Below, piece after piece: positions 58,570 through 64,000 of a stretch of DNA of 64,000 nt. The translations under genes were made by a program, and so were the position numbers. Numbering within the stretch: position 1 is the stretch's first letter; each line of letters starts with the position of its first letter. Below the pieces are notes generated by a model. The model had not been told where the DNA came from, did no database searches, and saw only the letters and a list, made by a program, of their open reading frames with translations. Source of the DNA: Phaeospirillum tilakii (GTDB taxonomy: Bacteria > Pseudomonadota > Alphaproteobacteria > Rhodospirillales > Magnetospirillaceae); contig NZ_JBHUIY010000001.1 of assembly GCF_042683125.1 (NCBI RefSeq), forward strand, positions 161,670 to 225,669. The letters run 5' to 3'.

Positions 58570-58744
58570 TAAACATTTTCAATAAAGCGCCTGTCATTGG
58601 GGCGTGCGGCAGTTTGACTACATAGCGAGATCCTCTGACCACAGTGGAAAGCCTTGTTCGGCGTCGTATCGTTGATGGTAATGACGCCTTTTCCCTTGAG
58701 GTTGATTTGCCGGGGGATTTGTGTCGTCCCGTCGCGCCAATGGC
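58570..58744. other. Intergenic stretch without recognised content
   Basis: Only a short direct repeat (TCAATAAA twice around 58566-58585) was noticed. No credible gene; nearby open frames are chance GC-rich reading. With the mop promoter and the next terminator it accounts for the whole 301-base gap. Confidence 0.5.
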
Positions 58745-58774
58745 AAAAGCCCCGGGGCCGAGCGGCGCCGGGGC
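58745..58774 (-). terminator. Terminator of the membrane protein gene at 58800
   Basis: Stem GCCCCGG at 58749-58755 with CCGGGGC at 58768-58774, followed on the minus strand by TTTT (A at 58745-58748). Lies 26 bases after the stop. Confidence 0.6.
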
Positions 58775-58799
58775 AACGAATCGGGCAGGGGGGAGGCGA

Positions 58800-59339
58800 T
58801 CAGACCGGGCCGGTGGTCTCGGGCCGGGTCCGCAGGCGGGCGAGTACGGCGCGGGCGCGGGCGGTCACGGCGTGAACCACGGCGCGGGCCTGGCGCCACG
58901 CCGGCCAGGCTTCGAGCTTGGCATGGGCCCAGGTCTTGGCGCGGACCAGGGCGTCATGCATCCGGGCGAACCAGCGGAAGCTCATCAGTCCGGGCTGGCA
59001 CAGGGTGTAGATGCGGGCGAACAGCGCGGTGGCAACCAGTTTGGCCCCGATCAGCACCCCCAGCCCGGCCAGGATGTGGCCGGTGGCCACCGCCCACACC
59101 GCCGCCAGCTTGACCGGCAGGATCAACAGGGTCGGGGTGAGGAAGACGAACAGGGCGGCCGTGGGGGGCAGGGCGACGATGGCCGCCTCGATCCTTGCGA
59201 TCGGGGCCAGCCGGCCGAGCCGGGCCATCAGCCGCTTGAGGCCCTTCCAGACATAGTCCTCGACCAGCATCACCGCGACGCCGAGCGGGATCATCAGCAC
59301 CGAGGACAGCGGGCGGGAGGAGGAGGCACGCTCGAACAT
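58800..59339 (-). CDS. Membrane protein of unknown function
   Basis: 179 residues from ATG 59339, with GGAG 8 bases upstream. Hydrophobic segments near 13-30, 55-80 and 85-110 are followed by a basic amphipathic C-terminal half rich in Arg, Ala and Trp (W-F-A-R-M-H-D-A-L-V-R-A-K-T-W-A-H). It has the look of small conserved alphaproteobacterial inner-membrane proteins. No motif gives a function. It stands alone with its own terminator. Confidence 0.62.
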   Translation of the reverse strand: MFERASSSRPLSSVLMIPLGVAVMLVEDYVWKGLKRLMARLGRLAPIARIEAAIVALPPTAALFVFLTPTLLILPVKLAAVWAVATGHILAGLGVLIGAKLVATALFARIYTLCQPGLMSFRWFARMHDALVRAKTWAHAKLEAWPAWRQARAVVHAVTARARAVLARLRTRPETTGPV

Positions 59340-59504
59340 CGACAGCTCCGGACGGCAAGGGCGGGATCGGCGGCGCAAGCGGACGCGCCCCCGGATTTGA
59401 TCGGACCTCAGCATGCCCGCGATTGCCCGGCCGAGTCACGCGCCATAAGCGTGTGTCCGGGCGGCGATCCGCCACGGGGGCTCGCGCGTTCGCCCCGCTC
59501 CGCC

Positions 59505-60392
59505 TTAATGCCCCCCCTCGCTTTCGGGGTTTTCCTTCTTCTGCTTCTTCTTCTTCGGCTTGGCTTTTTCCGGCGCCGGGGTGGCGACCTGATCGGGCTT
59601 GAGGAAGGCCGGCAGCGGCACCAGCCACTGTGCCGCCGGTTCGGCCCGCTCCGCCACGGCGAGCCGGCCGTCGGCGGAGGAGATCATGCCGCCCGACAGC
59701 GCCGCCACCGCCTCGCGCCGTTCATCGACGCTGTCGCCCAGCCCCTGGACCGCGAACACCGCCCGCACCGGCACCGCGGCATCGGGGCCGTTCGGTTGCA
59801 CCCGCACCAGCCATTGCGCCGAGGGGGTGTCGGCGCCCAGTTCGCCGCTTTCGCTCATCACCACCTGATCGGCCACCATCAGCCCGACGGCATAGCGCAC
59901 CCGGCGATCGGTCGCGCCGCCCAGCCGCAGCCCGAGCGGCACCTGCCGGTCGCCATGCACCACCAGTTCGCCCTCGACCGCATAGGCCAGACCGTCAAGC
60001 CCGGCGACGCGGGGCAGTTCGTCGCCGAAGGACAGGCCGGCGCGGTTGGACTGCGACCAGTCGCGGGCGATCCCCTTGCGTTGCAGCATGCGCTCGACGC
60101 TGCGGCGCAGGGCATAGAAGCGGGTGTCGGTCTCGGACCCGAGCAGATCGATCGCGCGCGGGGTGGGTTGCAGTTCGGCCGCCTCCAGCCGGAAGGCGGC
60201 GAAGCCTTCCCGCACCGGGGCGGCCTCGACCAGGGCGTAGGAATCGGTCTTGACCGCCACCACCGGGGCGGCCGGGGCGGCGGTGGCGTCGCCCCGGCTG
60301 GCCGGGCCGAGCACCAGGGCCAGTGCCAGGGCCAGCGCCGGGATCGATCCCGACGCCGCCCATCCCGTTCTCCCGCCTCGGCCCATTCCCAT
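59505..60392 (-). CDS. Exported protein of unknown function
   Basis: 295 residues. Signal peptide of about 35 residues (S-I-P-A-L-A-L-A-L-A-L-V-L-G). The mature part has a strand-rich pattern with V-E-R-M-L-Q-R-K-G near 100 and G-E-L-V-V-H-G-D-R-Q-V-P-L-G. The C-terminus is very basic then acidic (P-K-K-K-K-Q-K-K-E-N-P-E-S-E). Probably periplasmic. No family recognised. The ATG at 60392 has AAGG 8 bases upstream; one at 60398 is possible. It lies 53 bases downstream of scpB. Confidence 0.6.
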   Translation of the reverse strand: MGMGRGGRTGWAASGSIPALALALALVLGPASRGDATAAPAAPVVAVKTDSYALVEAAPVREGFAAFRLEAAELQPTPRAIDLLGSETDTRFYALRRSVERMLQRKGIARDWSQSNRAGLSFGDELPRVAGLDGLAYAVEGELVVHGDRQVPLGLRLGGATDRRVRYAVGLMVADQVVMSESGELGADTPSAQWLVRVQPNGPDAAVPVRAVFAVQGLGDSVDERREAVAALSGGMISSADGRLAVAERAEPAAQWLVPLPAFLKPDQVATPAPEKAKPKKKKQKKENPESEGGH

Positions 60393-60445
60393 CTCCATAC
60401 CTTCGGCTTATCGTCAGCCGCACATAGGTCATGCGCCGCTTGCTG

Positions 60446-61153
60446 TCAAGCCGCCCGTCCCCCGGGAGGGGAGCGCTCGTTCTCGTCCTCGCTCGCCAGC
60501 CCGGCCTCGAAGGCGTCGAGGGCGGCGATGTCCTGCTCGGTCGCGGCCGGCTCGGGCAGCAGATCGGCCGCCGGGCCGCCCAGCCCGCCGCGATTGGCAT
60601 AGGCGCCGGCACCGGGGGCCAGATCGAGCAGGCCGGCGGCGCGCAGTTCGGCCAGCCCGGGCAGTTCGTCGAGCGAGCCCAGCCCGAAATGATCGAGGAA
60701 GGAATCGGTGGTGCCCCAGGTCAGCGGCCGTCCGGGGGTCTGGCGCCGGCCGCGCGGATGGATCCAGCCGGCGGCGAACAGCACGTCGAGGGTGCCCTTG
60801 GACAGGGCGACGCCCCTTATCTCCTCGATCTCGGCCCGGGTCACCGGCTGGTGATAGGCGATGATCGCCAGGGTCTCGACCGCCGCCCGCGACAGCTTGC
60901 GTTCGCGCGGCTGTTCCAGCGTCAGCCGGCCGGCGAGGTCGGGCGCGGTGCGGAAGGCCCAGCCCTGGCCGGCCCGTTCCAGCACGATGCCGCGCGCCTG
61001 ATAGTCCCGCCGCAGCCGCTCCAGCAGCGGCGCCAGCGCGGTGCCGGGCGGCAGATAGAGGGCGAGGGCGCGCTCGGCCACCGGCTCGCCCGAGGCGAAG
61101 ATCACCGCTTCGAGCAGCCGCAGGCTGTCGTCGTCCGGTTCAGGCGGGGTCAT
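60446..61153 (-). CDS. scpB: Segregation and condensation protein B
   Basis: 235 residues; winged-helix partner of the SMC-ScpA complex that compacts and segregates the chromosome. L-L-E-A-V-I-F-A-S-G-E-P-V near the start, V-E-T-L-A-I-I-A-Y-H-Q-P-V-T-R-A-E-I-E-E-I-R-G-V near 95-118, and the G-R-R-Q-T-P-G-R-P-L block near 145. It overlaps scpA by 14 bases. Confidence 0.95.
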   Translation of the reverse strand: MTPPEPDDDSLRLLEAVIFASGEPVAERALALYLPPGTALAPLLERLRRDYQARGIVLERAGQGWAFRTAPDLAGRLTLEQPRERKLSRAAVETLAIIAYHQPVTRAEIEEIRGVALSKGTLDVLFAAGWIHPRGRRQTPGRPLTWGTTDSFLDHFGLGSLDELPGLAELRAAGLLDLAPGAGAYANRGGLGGPAADLLPEPAATEQDIAALDAFEAGLASEDENERSPPGGRAA

Positions 61154-61988
61154 CGGGATGTCCTTCGGGGGCCACGCCGGCCCGCACATAGATCGGCGTG
61201 CCGGGCGGGCCGTCCTGGCGCAGGCTGAGCCGCCCCTGCCGGGCCAGTTCCAGCGCGGCGACCAGGGTCGCCGCCATCGCCGACTTGCGGCGCAGCGGTT
61301 CTCCCTCGAACAGCGGCAGGTGGGTCATCAGTTCCGACCAGTCGGGCAACAGCCCCGTTCCCAGCATCGCTTCGAGCCGGCCCAGCGCGTCATCGACCGA
61401 CCAGAGGTCGGCGGCTTCGACCCGCAGCACCGTCACCGAGCGTCGGGAAATATGATCGGCATAAGCCTTCAACAAAGCGTAAAGGCTGAGCGAGAAAACC
61501 GGCCGATCGACCCGCCGCAGCCCCGGCGCCGCTCCCGGCGGGTGACGGTCGCGCCCGAGCAGGGCGCCGGCGAACAGGCCGCCGCCGGCCCGCTGCATCG
61601 CCTCCAGCCGGCGCAGCCGCCAGGCCAGCGCCGCCGCCATCTCCTCCGGGCTGGGGGCGTCCTCGGGGTCGGGTTCGGGCTCAGGCAGCAGCAGGCGCGA
61701 CTTGAGATAGGCCAGCCACGCCGCCATCACCAGATAATCGGCGGCAAGGTCGATCTGGGCCGCGCGCAGGCGGTGGATGAAGGCGAGATATTGCTCGGCC
61801 AGCCGCAGGATCGACAGCCGGGTCAGATCGACCTTCTGCTCGCGGGCCAGGGCCAGCAGCAGGTCGAGCGGCCCCTCCCAGCCGTCGAGATCGACATGCA
61901 GCCGTTCCGAGGCGGTGGTTTCCGTCGCCTCCGCGTCCCCGGCGGGCGCCGCCGCCCGCGCCGCGTCGGGCGGGGCGGAGGGACTCAT
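61140..61988 (-). CDS. scpA: Segregation and condensation protein A (kleisin)
   Basis: 282 residues. An Ala-rich head of about 30 residues precedes the conserved core V-D-L-D-G-W-E-G-P-L-D-L-L-L-A-L-A-R near 32-50 and L-A-A-D-Y-L-V-M-A-A-W-L-A-Y-L-K-S-R-L-L-L near 80-100. As kleisin it bridges the SMC heads. Overlaps the M50 protease gene by 4 bases. Confidence 0.95.
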   Translation of the reverse strand: MSPSAPPDAARAAAPAGDAEATETTASERLHVDLDGWEGPLDLLLALAREQKVDLTRLSILRLAEQYLAFIHRLRAAQIDLAADYLVMAAWLAYLKSRLLLPEPEPDPEDAPSPEEMAAALAWRLRRLEAMQRAGGGLFAGALLGRDRHPPGAAPGLRRVDRPVFSLSLYALLKAYADHISRRSVTVLRVEAADLWSVDDALGRLEAMLGTGLLPDWSELMTHLPLFEGEPLRRKSAMAATLVAALELARQGRLSLRQDGPPGTPIYVRAGVAPEGHPDDPA

Positions 61989-62662
61989 CGCGGTCCCAGC
62001 AGCCCGACCAGGGCGCCGGCCAGACTGTCGACCGGTCCGCCGACCAGCCAGCCGAGCGGATCGAAATTGATCCCGGCCCGTTCGCCCAGCAGCGGCAGCA
62101 CGAACAGGCCGAGCAGCACCACCAGCAGGCCGACCTTCTCCAGCCGCGCCAGCCGCCAGCCCAGCCGGGGCGGCAGCAGCCCGGTCAGCACCCGCCCGCC
62201 ATCGAGCGGCGGGATCGGCAGCATGTTGAACACCGCCAGCAGCAGGTTGATTTCCATCAGGGCGCGCAGGCTGGCGAACAGCCAGCCCTGGAACGCCTCG
62301 GGCACCTCGGGCACCAGCCAGAAGCCGAGCACCGCCAGCGCCGCCAGCGCCAGATTGATCGCCGGCCCGGCGGCGGCGACCACGATCAGGCCGAGCCGGG
62401 CCGGCCGCAGCCGGGTGAAATCGACCGGCACCGGCTTGGCCCAGCCGAACAGGATCCCCCCCGCCGCCAGCAGCAGCAGCGGCAGGATCACCGTGCCGAA
62501 CGGATCGACATGACGCAGCGGGTTGAGCGAGACCCGGCCGAGCCGGCGGGCGGTGTCGTCGCCCATCGCCTGGGCGGCGAAGCCGTGCGCCGCCTCATGC
62601 AGGGTGATCGCCAGCAGCACCGGCAGCGCCCACACCGCCAGTCCGGCCAGCAGCTCGCTCAT
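61985..62662 (-). CDS. Site-2 (M50) family zinc metalloprotease
   Basis: 225 residues with about six membrane segments. Zinc motif H-E-A-A-H near 22-26, N-L-x-x-x-x-F-N-M-L-P-I-P-P-L-D-G-G near 135-155. No PDZ domain, so it is a small Rip1/SpoIVFB-like site-2 protease distinct from RseP upstream. Its substrate is unknown. Overlaps scpA and nagZ by 4 bases each, showing tight coupling. Confidence 0.9.
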   Translation of the reverse strand: MSELLAGLAVWALPVLLAITLHEAAHGFAAQAMGDDTARRLGRVSLNPLRHVDPFGTVILPLLLLAAGGILFGWAKPVPVDFTRLRPARLGLIVVAAAGPAINLALAALAVLGFWLVPEVPEAFQGWLFASLRALMEINLLLAVFNMLPIPPLDGGRVLTGLLPPRLGWRLARLEKVGLLVVLLGLFVLPLLGERAGINFDPLGWLVGGPVDSLAGALVGLLGPR

Positions 62663-63693
62663 CCGCCGACCCGGGCCAACTGGGCGGCGATCCAGGCGTC
62701 GGCTTCCTCGGCGTCGAACGGCGCGGGCTTGCGCCGGCGGGCGTCGGCGCGGGCGAGGCGGGCCTCGGCCGCCGGGGTCAGCGGCCGGGCGGCGCGGGCC
62801 AGCGCGGCCATTTCGTCCATGTCGCCGTTGCAATGCAGCAGCAGGTCGCAGCCGGCGTCGAGGCTGTCGCGGGCGCGGTCCTCGAACCGCCCGCCCAGGG
62901 CCTTCATCGACAGGTCGTCCGACACCAGCACCCCGTCGAAGCCGAGCTGGCCGCGAATCACCTCGCCGATCACCCGGGCCGAGGTGGTGGCGGGATGGGC
63001 GGGGTCGAAGGCGTCATAGACCACATGCGCGGTCATCGCCCATGGCGCGTCGGCCAGGGCGCGGAACGGGGCGAAATCCCACGCTTCGAGCTGGTCGGCC
63101 GGGGTGGTGACCACCGGCAGGGCGACGTGGCTGTCCACCGTGGCGCGGCCATGGCCGGGGATGTGCTTGACGATCGGCATCACCCCCTCGTCGAGCAGCC
63201 CCTCGATCGCCTCGCGCGCCAGGGTGGCGACCTGCCCGGGCTCGCTGCCATAGGCGCGGTCGCCGATCACGTCGTGGGCGCCATCGACCGGCACGTCGAG
63301 CACCGGGGCGCAATCGACGTCGATCCCGAGCGCGGCCAGTTCGCGCCCGATCAGCCGGAAATTGAGCCGCAGGGCCCGCCGCGCCGCCTCGGGGTCGAGC
63401 GCGGCCAGCCGGGCGAACGGGGCGCCGGGCGGGGCCTTGCGCCAGTAAGGCGGCCGCAGGCGCTGGACCCGGCCGCCCTCCTGGTCGATCAGTACCGGGG
63501 CGTCGTCGCGCCCGACCGAGGCGCGCAATTCGGCGACCAGGGCGCGGACCTGATCCGGCGTGTCGATGTTGCGGCCAAACAGAATGAAGCCGAGCGGGTT
63601 GGCCTCGGCGAACAACCGTCGCTCGGCGCTGCCGAGGGTCAGTCCGGAGCAGCCGAGAATCAGAGCGGCGGGCGGAGAGTTAGCGGCGGGCAA
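62659..63693 (-). CDS. nagZ: Beta-N-acetylhexosaminidase NagZ
   Basis: 344 residues; GH3 cytoplasmic enzyme that removes GlcNAc from recycled muropeptides. Active-site loop K-H-I-P-G-H-G-R-A-T-V-D-S-H near 177-190 and nucleophile Asp in L-V-S-D-D-L-S-M-K near 255. No ATG fits; TTG 63693 has AGGGG 7 bases upstream and starts the fold in the correct place. Overlaps the SPOR gene by 14 bases. Confidence 0.93.
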   Translation of the reverse strand: MPAANSPPAALILGCSGLTLGSAERRLFAEANPLGFILFGRNIDTPDQVRALVAELRASVGRDDAPVLIDQEGGRVQRLRPPYWRKAPPGAPFARLAALDPEAARRALRLNFRLIGRELAALGIDVDCAPVLDVPVDGAHDVIGDRAYGSEPGQVATLAREAIEGLLDEGVMPIVKHIPGHGRATVDSHVALPVVTTPADQLEAWDFAPFRALADAPWAMTAHVVYDAFDPAHPATTSARVIGEVIRGQLGFDGVLVSDDLSMKALGGRFEDRARDSLDAGCDLLLHCNGDMDEMAALARAARPLTPAAEARLARADARRRKPAPFDAEEADAWIAAQLARVGG

Positions 63694-64000
63694 CGATGCA
63701 CCCCTGATGACGCGATTGAAGAGAGGCGCAGATCTGGCGGGCCGAGGCCTCGTCCAGTCCACCGGCGCGGATACGCCAGAATACCCCCTTTTCGCCGAGA
63801 TCGACCCGGACGATGTCGGAGGTCAGCCCGCCGAGCAGGTCGGCGTTGGCTTTCTGGATGCGGGCCCATTCCTTGCCGGCCTGATCGGCGGCGCGCACCG
63901 CGCCCAGCTGGATCAGGAAACCACCGCCGCCGCTGCGGGCGGGGGCGGCCGGCGCGGGGGCGGCGGCGGGAGCGGGATGCGGCGCCGGGGGCGGCGCCGG
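63680..64000 (-). CDS. SPOR-domain protein, 5' end outside window
   Basis: Last 106 residues of a protein cut by the right edge. A Pro/Ala-rich linker leads to G-F-L-I-Q-L-G-A-V-R and a SPOR domain ending W-R-I-R-A-G-G-L-D-E-A-S-A-R-Q-I-C-A-S-L-Q-S-R-H-Q-G-C-I-V-A-R. SPOR domains bind denuded septal peptidoglycan, so it may work in cell division or lytic processing. Adjacent nagZ fits a peptidoglycan setting. Confidence 0.88.
   Translation of the reverse strand, partial: PAPPPAPHPAPAAAPAPAAPARSGGGGFLIQLGAVRAADQAGKEWARIQKANADLLGGLTSDIVRVDLGEKGVFWRIRAGGLDEASARQICASLQSRHQGCIVARR

Noticed and set aside
58618..58899. Minus-strand 93-codon frame before the membrane protein
   Set aside because: Pro/Arg-rich, overlaps the recognised terminator and the end of the gene at 58800.

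Overview
This is a GC-rich alphaproteobacterial chromosome segment, most like a nitrogen-fixing member of the Rhodospirillales. The gene order rpsB-tsf-pyrH-frr-uppS-cdsA-dxr-rseP-bamA-skp-lpxD-fabZ-lpxA-lpxI-lpxB is typical of the class. LpxI (instead of LpxH), a hopanoid glycosyltransferase (HpnI), the nitrogenase-modifying enzyme DraT and a tandem Mop molybdenum binder narrow it further. No rRNA, tRNA, CRISPR array, transposase or prophage genes were seen.

Layout. 0-6.4 kb: the end of a secreted nuclease-like gene, alaS, a DsbA-type thiol oxidoreductase, yicC and two small envelope proteins. 6.7-21.5 kb: a long plus-strand block that starts with translation factors, passes through UMP kinase, undecaprenyl, phospholipid and isoprenoid synthesis, and ends with outer-membrane assembly and lipid A synthesis. 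21.6-26.7 kb: RNA-modification genes (a pseudouridine synthase and trmFO), a parvulin, a duplicated DUF4170 protein, hpnI and a glyoxalase. 26.8-42.1 kb: an iron region. It holds a six-gene minus-strand operon built round an unusual P1B-type ATPase that resembles ferrosome (fez) operons, and a minimal Fur-like gene with a Fur-box-like operator. A complete ISC operon follows (cysE-iscR-desulfurase-iscS-iscU-iscA-hscB-hscA-fdx), then an FTR1-type iron permease. 42.3-49.7 kb: SDR, lipoprotein, mazG, orphan draT, an RsmC-like methylase, a CgeB-like glycosyltransferase, a fructosamine-kinase-family protein, a low-molecular-weight phosphatase and a class III sirtuin. 50-58.5 kb: a secreted WD40-caspase fusion, a PhlG-like hydrolase divergent from its probable TetR repressor, an ethanolamine permease with eutBC, and a molbindin. 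58.8-64 kb: two unknown envelope proteins, then scpB-scpA, an M50 protease, nagZ and a SPOR-domain protein cut by the window edge.

The spaces between genes are full of GC-rich palindromic repeats. Family A is a unit of about 47 bp seen 15 times, usually as inverted pairs. A second group (B/C) is built of hairpins joined in different orders. One A pair lies inside a 243-bp element bounded by perfect 17-bp inverted repeats.

Working together: the 26.8-42.1 kb genes could link iron uptake (FTR1), iron sensing (Fur-like), storage in a membrane compartment (fez-like operon) and iron use (Fe-S assembly). This suits an organism whose nitrogenase needs much Fe-S cofactor, consistent with draT and the molbindin in the same window. 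This linkage is inference; gene identities rest on motifs read from the sequence, with no database search.
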